A stretch of 25,091 bases of DNA from Treponema sp. (lineage in GTDB: Bacteria; Spirochaetota; Spirochaetia; Treponematales; Breznakiellaceae): positions 1 to 25,091 of the forward strand of contig JAITQR010000117.1 of assembly GCA_031288815.1 (NCBI GenBank), written 5' to 3'. Below the pieces are notes generated by a model, which made no database searches, was not told the origin of the DNA, and was given only the letters and a program-made list of their open reading frames with translations. Shown piece after piece: positions 8,315-15,607 of the stretch (the first letter of the stretch is position 1; every line of letters begins with the position of its first letter). Position numbers and translations under genes: made by a program.

Positions 8315-9120
8315 TGGATAAGAAAGAATTCCGCGCGGCAATCTATTCCTACTACGATAAGGAAGGCCGTCAATTCCCCTGGAGGAAAGAGGTCTATCCC
8401 TGGGGAGTGATGGTATCGGAGTTCATGCTCCAGCAGACCCAGACAAACCGGGTTGTCGCTTATTGGAACCGTTTTATGAAAAAATGGCCCGATCCCCCTT
8501 CTCTTGCCGAAGCTTCCCTGGAGGATGCCCTGAGGGAATGGAGCGGCCTTGGGTACAACCGCCGCTGCCGTTACCTGAAAGACTGCGCCGGGAAAATTAC
8601 CGGGGAATACGGCGGCCAAGTGCCGGATGAGCCCGAACAGCTGCTGTCCCTGCCCGGCATCGGCCCTTACACCGCGGGGGCTATTCTCTGTTTTGCCTAT
8701 AACCGCCCTTCGGTATTTATCGAAACCAATATCCGCGCGGCTTTTCTCCATTTCTTTTTTAACGGCGAAACCGGCGTAAACGACCGGGAAATTCTCCCCC
8801 TGATAGCGGAGTACCTGGATAAAAGAAACCCCCGCAGGTGGTACTGGGCGCTGATGGATTACGGCGCGGCCTTGAAGCGGGTTACGGTAAACCCGAACCG
8901 GCGAAGCGCCCATTACGCCAAACAGAGCCCCTTTGAAGGTTCCTTCCGGCAGCGCCGGGGAATGGTACTAAAGGCTCTCGTTACCCAGGGGCCGGCGGAT
9001 CTGCGGCGGCTCCGGGAAAGAAGCGGTTTAGGGGAAAAGGAACTCTACGCGGTACTCGAAGCGCTGGGAAAGGAATCAATGGTGGCGGAAAGAGACGGGA
9101 CATACCGTATTCGGGAATAG
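8314..9120 (+). CDS. mutY: Iron-sulfur-free MutY-like adenine DNA glycosylase
   Basis: HhH-GPD superfamily base-excision enzyme expected to remove adenine opposite 8-oxoguanine. The catalytic Glu is E36 in SEFMLQQTQT (35-44), followed by SGLGYNRR (77-84) and the helix-hairpin-helix LPGIGPYTAGAI (113-124). The position of the second catalytic acid, Asp in E. coli MutY, is Glu137 in FIETNIR. The four-cysteine [4Fe-4S] motif after the HhH domain is missing: the only cysteines are 85, 91 and 126. Instead of the NUDIX-like domain, the last about 60 residues (208-268) look like a winged helix. At 268 residues it is shorter than typical MutY. Last gene of the murC operon. Confidence 0.9.
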   Translation: MDKKEFRAAIYSYYDKEGRQFPWRKEVYPWGVMVSEFMLQQTQTNRVVAYWNRFMKKWPDPPSLAEASLEDALREWSGLGYNRRCRYLKDCAGKITGEYGGQVPDEPEQLLSLPGIGPYTAGAILCFAYNRPSVFIETNIRAAFLHFFFNGETGVNDREILPLIAEYLDKRNPRRWYWALMDYGAALKRVTVNPNRRSAHYAKQSPFEGSFRQRRGMVLKALVTQGPADLRRLRERSGLGEKELYAVLEALGKESMVAERDGTYRIRE

Positions 9121-9278
9121 TAACAAAAGAAGACCCGGAGAGTACCGGGACAGGAAAACAAAGGGAACTTAAAAAGCCGAAAAAGTATTACCGTAATAAG
9201 GGCAAGGTCTGTGACGCCAAGGGCCTGATGGGCGATTTTTGGGGTTTCAGGCGCGAAACGCGGCAAACCGCCGGATCT

Positions 9279-10049
9279 TTACACCGCCTGGCTTAGCGTT
9301 TCCCAGATGACGCGTCCAAAGAGCAGTACCAGCACCGCGAGGATAAAGTACCGTATCACCCGCGCTCCTATCCTGATAGCCAGCCCCGAGCCCAGGTAGC
9401 TGCCCAGAACGCTGAAGAGGCCGGCGCAGAGCCCCAGGGGCGCTATAACCCGCCGGTTCAGCAGGAACACTGCCAGAGCCCCAAGGTTGCTGGCCATGTT
9501 GACGAACTTGGCGTTTCCCGAGGCGGTACGGGGATCGAGTTTTACCAGAGCGGTGTAGAGAAGGATGAGGAAGGTTCCCGTGCCCGGGCCGAAGAAACCG
9601 TCGTAAGCCCCGATGAAGAAGGAGATAGAGACCGAGAGCGCCAGGGCCCGGCGGCGGGACAGGCCGTCCGGCTTCAGATCAAGATGTTTGTTTTTAAAGG
9701 CATAGAAGGCCGTTACCGGGAGAATCACCAGGAGCAGCCGTCGCAGCCATTTTTCGTCCACCAGCAGGGTAAGGGAGCTTCCCAGGGCCGAACCGGTCAG
9801 GGACGCGGCTATTGAGGGGAGACAGAGGAAAAGATCCACGAAGCGGTTCCGGTAGTACCGGATGGAAGCGGTTACCGATCCCATGCTGGAAGAAAGTTTG
9901 TTGGTTCCCAGGGCAAAGTGTACGGGGATTCCCGCCAGGAGATAGGCGGGAAAGGAGATAAGTCCGCCGCCGCCGGCAATTGAATCCACAAAACCCGCCA
10001 GGAAGGTCATGGGACAGATAATCAAAAACGCGGTAATACTAAGATCCAT
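9279..10049 (-). CDS. TSUP (TauE/SafE) family membrane transporter
   Basis: Integral inner-membrane protein of about 256 residues with seven or eight hydrophobic segments in two homologous halves. The half-signatures are AGFVDSIAGGGGLISFPAYL near the N-terminus and GAYDGFFGPGTGTFLILL in the middle, typical of TSUP permeases that move sulfite, sulfonates, sulfoacetate or other organic anions. Substrate cannot be assigned. I choose the ATG at 10049, which has GGAGG ten bases upstream; an ATG at 10058 abuts that same sequence and is less likely. It overlaps the DUF115 gene upstream by eleven bases and ends the operon, converging on mutY. Confidence 0.9.
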   Translation of the reverse strand: MDLSITAFLIICPMTFLAGFVDSIAGGGGLISFPAYLLAGIPVHFALGTNKLSSSMGSVTASIRYYRNRFVDLFLCLPSIAASLTGSALGSSLTLLVDEKWLRRLLLVILPVTAFYAFKNKHLDLKPDGLSRRRALALSVSISFFIGAYDGFFGPGTGTFLILLYTALVKLDPRTASGNAKFVNMASNLGALAVFLLNRRVIAPLGLCAGLFSVLGSYLGSGLAIRIGARVIRYFILAVLVLLFGRVIWETLSQAV

Positions 10050-11775
10050 TGCTCCCATCCTCCGAATCCGGGGCTCCCCGGGCGGCCCGCCGGATCTCCG
10101 CCAGGGTTCTGTTCAGGATGGCCAGGAAGGGGTCGATCTCCGTACGCACCCGTTTGAGGAAGGAGAGGTCCGCCGCGGGAGGCCGCCTCCCCCCGGTTCC
10201 GGCGCAGTCCGGAAAATGGGCCCAGAGGTAATCGCAGTAGTCCAGCAGCTTGTCAATCTCCGCGGTTTCGGCGGAGTTTCCGGTGAGCAGATCCCGCAGC
10301 CGCGACAGGTTTTCCGTTTCCCCGGAGACAAAACACCCCAGCGCCTCGATGCCGGGCGCCCCGGCCTCCGCCTTTTTCGCGGAGAAAACCGCTTGTCCCT
10401 GAGGCCGCTTCCTGTCCGCCAGGGCCGCCAGGGCCCCGTCCAGGCTCAGGATCCGCGGTCCCAGGGGAAGTCCCGGGCCGTCGATGTCCCAAAGCCGTTC
10501 CTCCCCGGCGAATTCCCGTTCAAAGAGATCCCGGTAGCCTTTCATGGCGGGATCGCTGCGTACCGGGAAGCCCGCTTTTGATACCATCGTAAGGCCGGCC
10601 TCCCGGAAAGCCGCCCTGGCGTTAAGGACGCTGGTAAAACGGTTTTGCCGCCTCAGCTTTTCCCGGTGTCCCGGACTGGATCGGGCGTGGTAACTGTCCA
10701 GGGAAAAGGAGAAGTCGATGCCCCCGGTGATTACCGTTCCGCCTCCGAGCCGCAGCGCGGCGGCCACCGCGGTAAGACCCACCGAACCCAGGGGGATAAA
10801 AGCCGCCGGGGCCAGCCTTGCCGCCTCGAGCCTCCTGAAAAAGTTCATTTCGGTCCAGGGGGTAAAAAAGAAAAAACTCCGTCCCCCCAGGATTTCCGCG
10901 GTGGCGGGGAGGGCGGAAAGATCCATGGCTACCGGAATCTCCCAATCCCCCAGGCCCACAAAGTCCCGCAGATTCCAGTGCTGGCTCTCCAGGGCCACCG
11001 CCAGATCCGGCTTAATGCCCCGGGCCTTGAGGCAGGAAAGGGCGGTGTCCACGCAGGTTATCCTGAAGGGACGGGCGGCGGGATCTCCCGCCGTTTCTCC
11101 GAAACAACGCAAAAGTCCCGCCAGAATTCCGTCCAGAGAGGGCCCTGCCCCAAGAACCAGTACGGGATCCGAACCCAGGGAAAGGGAGGAGAGGGAAGGG
11201 GAGCGGGAGAGGAAGGCCAGGTTCCGCAGGGCGTTCCGGATATAACGGCGTCCCAGTTTTACCAGGGTCATGGCGTTGCCCCAGTCCACGGCGATATCTT
11301 GCCGCAGGGCCGCCTCCAGGGCCTCATAGCGTTCGGGGTACAGACGCCAGCCGGCGCCGAGCCTGAGAGTTTCTACCCGGCGGAAACGGCGGCTTCCCCA
11401 TGTTTGCCTGACCAGGCCGCAGATCTTTTCCGCCCATCCGGGACCCTCTTCCAGGGCGGCAAAGGCCAGCCGGGGATCCCGCAGCAGGGCCGGATCCATG
11501 TGGTCCAGGGAAAAATCCAGCAGTTTCCCGTCCGCCTCCACACAGAGGATCGCGGAATCCCGGTGGTTTTCACCGATCGTTTTCAGGATTTGGGAAAGCC
11601 CGTACCCAAACAGGGGCGAGGGACAGAGGTAAAGAGTCCGGTTAAGCGGATTTACCGCCTCCGCGGCCCGCTCCGCCTGGGCAACCGGATCCACCGCCGA
11701 AAGGAGGGTTTTGCCCCGGTAGAAAACGGTAAAACCCCGCCGCGCCTGGACACGCCGGGGCGTCTCATCAGGCAT
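10039..11775 (-). CDS. DUF115 (MAF/MptE-like) protein, possible flagellin-modifying transferase
   Basis: A 578-residue cytoplasmic protein of the DUF115 family, related to motility-associated factor glycosyltransferases and to archaeal 6-hydroxymethylpterin pyrophosphokinase. The core contains LVLGAGPSLDG (206-216), CVDTALSCLKARGIKPDLAVALESQ (241-265), IPLGSVGLTAVAAALRLGG (327-345) and GGIDFSFSLDSYH (351-363), all usual for the family. About 190 residues before and 200 after the core are not assigned. In flagellates these proteins are linked to nonulosonic-acid glycosylation of flagellin; for periplasmic spirochaete flagella that role is inference. The ATG overlaps the stop of the upstream foldase gene by one base (TAATG), and translation is probably coupled because no strong ribosome site precedes it. 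Confidence 0.82.
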   Translation of the reverse strand: MPDETPRRVQARRGFTVFYRGKTLLSAVDPVAQAERAAEAVNPLNRTLYLCPSPLFGYGLSQILKTIGENHRDSAILCVEADGKLLDFSLDHMDPALLRDPRLAFAALEEGPGWAEKICGLVRQTWGSRRFRRVETLRLGAGWRLYPERYEALEAALRQDIAVDWGNAMTLVKLGRRYIRNALRNLAFLSRSPSLSSLSLGSDPVLVLGAGPSLDGILAGLLRCFGETAGDPAARPFRITCVDTALSCLKARGIKPDLAVALESQHWNLRDFVGLGDWEIPVAMDLSALPATAEILGGRSFFFFTPWTEMNFFRRLEAARLAPAAFIPLGSVGLTAVAAALRLGGGTVITGGIDFSFSLDSYHARSSPGHREKLRRQNRFTSVLNARAAFREAGLTMVSKAGFPVRSDPAMKGYRDLFEREFAGEERLWDIDGPGLPLGPRILSLDGALAALADRKRPQGQAVFSAKKAEAGAPGIEALGCFVSGETENLSRLRDLLTGNSAETAEIDKLLDYCDYLWAHFPDCAGTGGRRPPAADLSFLKRVRTEIDPFLAILNRTLAEIRRAARGAPDSEDGSNGS

Positions 11776-13319
11776 TAGTAATTTTGAGGCATAAAGTAAC
11801 GCTGGTATGTCGTCCAGAAACGGTTCTCCAGTTTTTCGTTTCCGGTAAAAAAGCTGCGCAATTCCTGCATGCTGCTTATGGAAAGATAGTAGGAAAAGTA
11901 AGCCTTGATGTTCTCCGCTTCTCCCTCATCCGCGGGGACCTCTTCTTTGGGGTACAGTACAATCACCGCGTTTCCCAGCACCAGGGGTTTTGAGGGGACA
12001 TTGAGAGGGGTTGAAAACGCGGTCTGCCAGAAATTCAGGTTGGTGGAGGCGTAGTTGTCCTCCAGTTCCGGAATCGAAAAGGAGGAAAGGGTGGGGAAAA
12101 ACCCCAGATCCCCGTAATTCAGGGCCACCGGCCCGAAGGTGAATTTGGTAAGCCCCTTTGAATAGACCGCGTCCTCAAAGCCGTTGAGAGCGGTATCGTT
12201 CACCAGATCTTCCGCCTGGCCGATAAACCAGGTATCCACCCGGCCGCGCTCAAAACCCATCACATAGGAGCGGATTTTTTCCAGCGTCCCGGGGTCGGAA
12301 GTGTCCGCCGGGTAGGAATTCTCCTCGGCCCGGAAAAAGACCCAGCCGGATCCGATTTGCAAAAGATCGCTTATTTCTCCCCTGGCCAGGGCGATAAGCC
12401 CCTCCCGCTGCTGGGCGTCGCTTATTTCCGTGGAAAGCTCGTAAACCATTTTTACCCCCATATCCCCGCCCCTTTCGGCGTAACTGTCCTGGGACTGGGT
12501 TCTGGCGGCTTCCTCAAAGGTCAAGACCCCGTCTTTGACGGAGCCGAGAACCTGACGGGCCTCCCGCTCGCTGGAGTTGATGGTGATCCGGGAAAGGTGG
12601 GTGGAACGGAAATTGCCGGAATTCTGCTCCGCGTAGGCGATAAGTTCGGTGTCCGGATAGGAACTGACGGAAAAGGCCGCCCCGTCAAAGGTCCGCCGGA
12701 GGGTTCCCATGGCGATAATAAATTCCTCTTCCCGGGAGGAACGGAGCAGATCCGCTATGTCGGAACGGTACCGTTCCTCCACAATGTTTTCCTGAACCTG
12801 CCTCCAGAGGTTCATTTGGCTGGCATTGTCAAGCTGGCGGTACCGGGCCGCGGAAAAACGCCCGTTTTCCTGGAATATGGGCAGGGCCGCCACTTCTTCG
12901 TCTACCACTTCTTCCGGGGCGCTGTAACCGGCCGCTTTCATTTCCTGGAGAATCCCTATATGCTCAACAGTCCGCTCAAAGGCTTCCTGCCAGATCCGGA
13001 AGTCCATAACCTGGTAATTGCTGTCATTTACCGAACTTTGCTGGCTCCGGGCCAGTTCTTCCCTGGTTTCGGCAAAATAGTTTCCCGGCACATAGTTGAT
13101 GGGAATCTTGTCGTAAGTTCCAAAATTAAGTTCCTCCTGCCATCCCCCGCCCGCGCTGGGCACGATAGCCGGAACGAACACAAAAGCGACGATAACGATA
13201 ACTAAAACAACCACCGTACCGATAAAAATAGCCGGATTCGCCTTAAACCGGCGGATTAACTCCTCCGTGGAAGAGAAACCCTCCTGAACTGGCTGTTTTT
13301 TCATCTTATTGTTGGCCAT
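11775..13319 (-). CDS. Membrane-anchored SurA/PpiD-like peptidyl-prolyl isomerase
   Basis: A 514-residue protein with a charged 25-residue cytoplasmic start, one transmembrane helix (about 31-53) and a long periplasmic part. A SurA-like N-terminal chaperone domain spans about 100-235 (helical, with VDEEVAALPIFQENGRFSAARY). A PpiC-type parvulin domain spans about 238-332, marked by LSRITI, AARTQSQDSYAERGGDMG and LIALARGEISDLLQIGSGWVFFRAEE. The last about 180 residues are unassigned. The layout resembles PpiD or PrsA, acting on exported protein folding. Catalytic competence of the rotamase domain is not certain. A GAGG lies ten bases before the ATG at 13319. First gene of the minus-strand operon with DUF115 and TSUP genes. 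Confidence 0.87.
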   Translation of the reverse strand: MANNKMKKQPVQEGFSSTEELIRRFKANPAIFIGTVVVLVIVIVAFVFVPAIVPSAGGGWQEELNFGTYDKIPINYVPGNYFAETREELARSQQSSVNDSNYQVMDFRIWQEAFERTVEHIGILQEMKAAGYSAPEEVVDEEVAALPIFQENGRFSAARYRQLDNASQMNLWRQVQENIVEERYRSDIADLLRSSREEEFIIAMGTLRRTFDGAAFSVSSYPDTELIAYAEQNSGNFRSTHLSRITINSSEREARQVLGSVKDGVLTFEEAARTQSQDSYAERGGDMGVKMVYELSTEISDAQQREGLIALARGEISDLLQIGSGWVFFRAEENSYPADTSDPGTLEKIRSYVMGFERGRVDTWFIGQAEDLVNDTALNGFEDAVYSKGLTKFTFGPVALNYGDLGFFPTLSSFSIPELEDNYASTNLNFWQTAFSTPLNVPSKPLVLGNAVIVLYPKEEVPADEGEAENIKAYFSYYLSISSMQELRSFFTGNEKLENRFWTTYQRYFMPQNY

Positions 13320-13590
13320 AAAAACCGTACCTCACACCTGGGACTGTTACAAAAAGCCGGATTTTGGAAAGTTTTACCCTGCTCCAAGGCTATTTTGGGA
13401 CTAAACCATACCATTTTCCGGTTCTCTGGTCTAGCAGCCTGTGGCGCTCGCGGGTTTTTGCGTCATCGTATGCAACAAAAACAATGATTTACAGGCCGTT
13501 TTCGGAGTTTTTAAGGCAAAAATCGCCCGAAAGGTGATTTTGTGAGGTTTTCCGCGCCAGCGCAGCAAGTTTTTAGTATAAACGAGCCCC
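13320..13590. other. Intergenic stretch with a stable hairpin, no gene seen
   Basis: This gap lies between the foldase start and the tRNA-Asp promoter. It is less GC-rich than the surrounding genes. A nine-base stem (13519-13527 with 13533-13541, one G-T pair, five-base loop) stands out. The decamer ACTAAACCAT occurs at 13400-13409 and again at 13621-13630. A 60-codon minus-strand reading frame exists but overlaps the tRNA promoter and has no family look. I see no convincing promoter for the foldase gene here. Confidence 0.5.
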
Positions 13591-13619
13591 TTGACGACTT
13601 TTCGTTTTTTCATTATTCT
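13591..13619 (+). promoter_or_regulatory. Sigma70-type promoter of tRNA-Asp
   Basis: TTGACG at 13591-13596 and TATTCT at 13614-13619 are separated by 17 bases. The -10 box ends 13 bases before the mature tRNA 5' end, so transcription would start just upstream of the tRNA. Confidence 0.75.
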
Positions 13620-13632
13620 AACTAAACCATCT

Positions 13633-13707
13633 GGGGGCGTAGTGAAGTTGGTTTATCACGCTGGCCTGTCAAGCCGGAGATCGCGGGTTCAAGCCCCGTC
13701 GCTCCCG
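13633..13707 (+). tRNA. tRNA-Asp (anticodon GTC)
   Basis: Full cloverleaf. Acceptor GGGGGCG (13633-13639) pairs with CGCTCCC (13700-13706) with one G-T pair, and the discriminator is G, the usual Asp identity base. D-stem GTGA/TCAC; anticodon stem CTGGC/GCCGG with loop CTGTCAA giving anticodon GTC; T-arm GCGGG-TTCAAGC-CCCGT. The 3' CCA is not encoded. It has its own promoter and terminator, so it is a single-gene transcript. Confidence 0.96.
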
Positions 13708-13709
13708 TT

Positions 13710-13738
13710 ACAAAAAACCGCCTTTGGCGGTTTTTTGT
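13710..13738 (+). terminator. Intrinsic terminator after tRNA-Asp
   Basis: GC core CCGCC (13718-13722) pairs with GGCGG (13726-13730) around TTT, flanked by complementary A6 and T6 tracts that extend the stem to 13 base pairs. The T6 run gives the release signal on the plus strand; the A6 tract would allow function in reverse as well. Confidence 0.92.
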
Positions 13739-13755
13739 GTTAAGGAAAGGCTTTA

Positions 13756-13815
13756 GGGGGCTTGAAACGGAGCCCCCGCCGAGCGAACGCGAGGAAAAGG
13801 CGCCAGGATGGCGCC
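13756..13815. repeat. Pair of GC-rich hairpins between the tRNA genes
   Basis: GGGGGCT (13756-13762) pairs with AGCCCCC (13771-13777), loop eight bases. GGCGCC (13799-13804) pairs with GGCGCC (13810-13815), loop AGGAT. Neither has a T-run. Adjacent GC-rich hairpins in a non-coding gap resemble a dispersed REP-type element, but only one copy is visible in this window. Confidence 0.4.
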
Positions 13816-13914
13816 GACAGGGGCGGAGGCGGCTGTGTGCATAGATGGTTTATTGGACGGACCCGGACGGGAACAGATACAAGGAACCTGCCATCCCCCC
13901 AAGGAGGGGTTATA

Positions 13915-13988
13915 TCGGGAAGGCGGGATTTGAACCCGCGACCTCCAAGTCCCGAACCTGGCGGTATAGCCAGCTAACCTACTTCCCG
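13915..13988 (-). tRNA. tRNA-Pro (anticodon CGG)
   Basis: Minus-strand cloverleaf: acceptor CGGGAAG pairs with CTTCCCG, discriminator A, C1-G72 pair typical of bacterial tRNA-Pro. Anticodon stem CCAGG/CTTGG (one G-T pair) with loop TTCGGGA gives anticodon CGG, reading CCG proline codons. T-arm GCGGG-TTCAAAT-CCCGC. CCA is not encoded. It points toward tRNA-Asp (convergent). No strong terminator is seen downstream; a weak CCCC/GGGG hairpin lies near 13892-13910. Confidence 0.95.
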
Positions 13989-13999
13989 ATGATTTTCTA

Positions 14000-14028
14000 A
14001 TCCTACAGAATTCTTTTATCACCGTCAA
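14000..14028 (-). promoter_or_regulatory. Sigma70-type promoter of tRNA-Pro
   Basis: On the minus strand TTGACG (14028-14023) is followed after exactly 17 bases by TAGGAT (14005-14000), 11 bases before the tRNA 5' end. The -35 box and spacing equal those of the tRNA-Asp promoter. Confidence 0.7.
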
Positions 14029-14029
14029 T

Positions 14030-14145
14030 CCCCATATCTAGCGTATCGTGGGGCTGAGGCTTACCCCACATATAGCGCCTCTATGCCGGCCATATACCCT
14101 TCCCTAGAAGCCTGTCGCTTCGGGAGGGTTGGTTTTTACCCGCAA
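14030..14145 (+). other. Structured non-coding stretch ending in a terminator-like hairpin
   Basis: Two mutually exclusive stems are visible: CCCCA (14030-14034) can pair with TGGGG (14049-14053), or GTGGGG (14048-14053) can pair with CCCCAC (14064-14069). After about 30 bases, a long imperfect stem (ACCCTTCCC and GAAGC pairing with GCTTC and GGGAGGGT, about 14096-14135) is followed by GGTTTTT. No gene precedes this terminator on the plus strand. An unrecognised small RNA is possible; no promoter for it is convincing. Confidence 0.35.
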
Positions 14146-14222
14146 AGGTACTATTCCTTTTCCCCTTTTCATAGGGCCTACACAGCTTGAAAAGGCTCCA
14201 ATTCCCTTGTTCCTCCTGTCGT
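14146..14222. promoter_or_regulatory. Inverted repeat upstream of the URO-D-like gene
   Basis: CCTTTTCA (14164-14171) and TGAAAAGG (14188-14195) form a perfect eight-base inverted repeat with a 16-base spacer, ending about 27 bases before the -35 box of the next promoter. Position and symmetry suit a regulator-binding site, but a hairpin is equally possible. Nothing else is seen in this stretch. Confidence 0.35.
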
Positions 14223-14251
14223 TTGACACCCCCCGCAAGGCAGGGTATAGT
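14223..14251 (+). promoter_or_regulatory. Near-consensus sigma70 promoter of the URO-D-like gene
   Basis: TTGACA (14223-14228, perfect -35) and TATAGT (14246-14251, five of six -10 matches) with a 17-base spacer. This is the best promoter match in the window. The start codon lies about 55 bases downstream. Confidence 0.8.
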
Positions 14252-14305
14252 TAAACCGTTTTAAATCCGTCAATTTGCGGGGATCTCGTTTTCAGGAGAT
14301 GGAGC

Positions 14306-15412
14306 ATGCGGTGGGATCGGCGGGAATTTATCGACCTTATGACCTTTAACCATCCCAAACGAGAGATGTTCTATGAGACCATGGGACTCCTGGTGGGGCT
14401 GGACGAGGAATGGAAGGCCCAGGGCGCCACGCCCGAAGAACTGGATCTTTCGGCCTTTGGGTTTGATTACGTCCACGCCAAGGAGCTCGGCAATATCGGG
14501 GCCATCCATACCCAAAAGGAAATCATCCTGGAGGATACCGAAGAATATGTGATAAGCCGGGATTCCTGGGGCCGGCGGGTAAAGATGATCAAGGGCACTT
14601 CCACCCTTCCCCTTCCCCTGGCTTACCCGGTAGAGACCATGGACGACTGGCTCAAAATGAAGCCCATGTTTGAGTACGACGAGTCCCGGATTGACCTTGA
14701 CGAGATAGAGGAGGCGAAGGCCCTCCAGGAGAAGGGAACCATGATCAAGGCTTCCATCCCCGGGGGCTACGATTTTCCCCGGGAACTTATGGGAGAGGAA
14801 CGCACCTGCCTCTGCTACTACGACGATCCGGAGCTGATGCGGGATATCCTGAACACCGCCTCGGAAACCAGTTTCCGGGTGCTGGAAAAGATAAGCCGCC
14901 TCGTCACCATTGACTGCCTTACGGTACACGAGGACATGGCCGGCAAAGGGGGCCCCATGATCGGCCCCGCCCTGATAAACGAATTTATCCGCCCCTACTA
15001 CCGCCGGATCTGGGATATGCTCAGTTCCCGGGGAACTAAACTCTTCGCCCAGGATTCGGACGGGGATATAAACCCGGTGCTGGCCGCCTTTGCCGACGCG
15101 GGGGTGAACATCTTCTACCCCTGCGAACCCGCGGCGGGGATGGACACGGTGGCAATCCGCGAAAAATTCGGCAGGCGGTTTGCCATGCTTGGCGGCATCG
15201 ACAAGCATATCCTCCGCCGGAGCAAAGAAGAGATCCGGAAGGAACTGGAGTACAAACTTCAGGATAGCATGCGGGGAGGCGGGATGTGTTTCAGCCTGGA
15301 TCACCGGATTCCCAACGGCACCCCTTTGGAAAACTACCGTTACTACGTAAAAACCGCCCAGGAAACGCTGGGCATCGACGGCGGCGAAAAGGGCTGGTTC
15401 AGGTTCTTCTGA
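14306..15412 (+). CDS. Uroporphyrinogen decarboxylase (URO-D) family protein, substrate unknown
   Basis: A 368-residue cytoplasmic TIM-barrel protein of the URO-D superfamily, which holds HemE as well as corrinoid-dependent methyltransferases of the MtaA/CmuA kind. Recognisable parts are DYVHAKELGNIG, the segment VTIDCLTVHEDMAGKGGPMIGP (about 200-221), FAQDSDGDINPVLAAFADAGVNIFYPCEP (247-275), MLGGIDKHIL and CFSLDHRIPNGTPLENYRYYV (328-348). The HxCG zinc motif of methyltransferase MtaA is replaced by DSDG (250-253), and no heme genes are nearby, so neither HemE nor a classical MtaA role is supported. AGGAGA (14294-14299) lies six bases before the ATG. Single-gene transcript with its own strong promoter. 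Confidence 0.85.
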   Translation: MRWDRREFIDLMTFNHPKREMFYETMGLLVGLDEEWKAQGATPEELDLSAFGFDYVHAKELGNIGAIHTQKEIILEDTEEYVISRDSWGRRVKMIKGTSTLPLPLAYPVETMDDWLKMKPMFEYDESRIDLDEIEEAKALQEKGTMIKASIPGGYDFPRELMGEERTCLCYYDDPELMRDILNTASETSFRVLEKISRLVTIDCLTVHEDMAGKGGPMIGPALINEFIRPYYRRIWDMLSSRGTKLFAQDSDGDINPVLAAFADAGVNIFYPCEPAAGMDTVAIREKFGRRFAMLGGIDKHILRRSKEEIRKELEYKLQDSMRGGGMCFSLDHRIPNGTPLENYRYYVKTAQETLGIDGGEKGWFRFF

Positions 15413-15457
15413 AAGCGGCCTGTCGGGCCGCCCTGCCGCCGGGGCGCGGCCGCTTTA
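15413..15457 (+). terminator. Probable terminator after the URO-D-like gene
   Basis: AAGCGGCC (15413-15420), directly after the stop codon, pairs perfectly with GGCCGCTT (15448-15455). The 27-base loop is itself GC-rich and can fold. The tail is only TTTATAA, so strength is uncertain. Confidence 0.55.
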
Positions 15458-15607
15458 TAAAGAGGGTCGAATATCAGCCTCGGATTCGGACCGGCCGGAT
15501 CGCGGGGACACGGCTTTTCTTCAGCCATAGCCCGGAAGATAATCGCTCAATATGAAATGAGAGGAACGGTAATCGGTAAACAGTAGACGAATATAAGGAG
15601 GTGGTTC

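Noticed and set aside
9121..9278. Terminator search between mutY and the TSUP gene
   Set aside because: Only a five-base CCCGG/CCGGG stem (9134-9149) and a small TATTAC/GTAATA palindrome were found, without T-runs.
10645..11778. 377-codon plus-strand open frame opposite the DUF115 gene
   Set aside because: Antisense shadow with low-complexity basic and Gly-rich translation; the minus strand carries recognisable DUF115 motifs.
13431..13613. 60-codon minus-strand frame before tRNA-Asp
   Set aside because: No ribosome site, no family look, and its start lies inside the tRNA-Asp promoter.
13753..14028. Minus-strand 91-codon frame and plus-strand 71-codon frame across tRNA-Pro
   Set aside because: Both read through the tRNA; phrases such as SRVQIPPS and DLNPRPPSP are well-known translations of tRNA arms, not proteins.
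14270..15304. 344-codon minus-strand frame opposite the URO-D-like gene
   Set aside because: The plus strand has a ribosome site, promoter and family motifs; the antisense product resembles nothing known.
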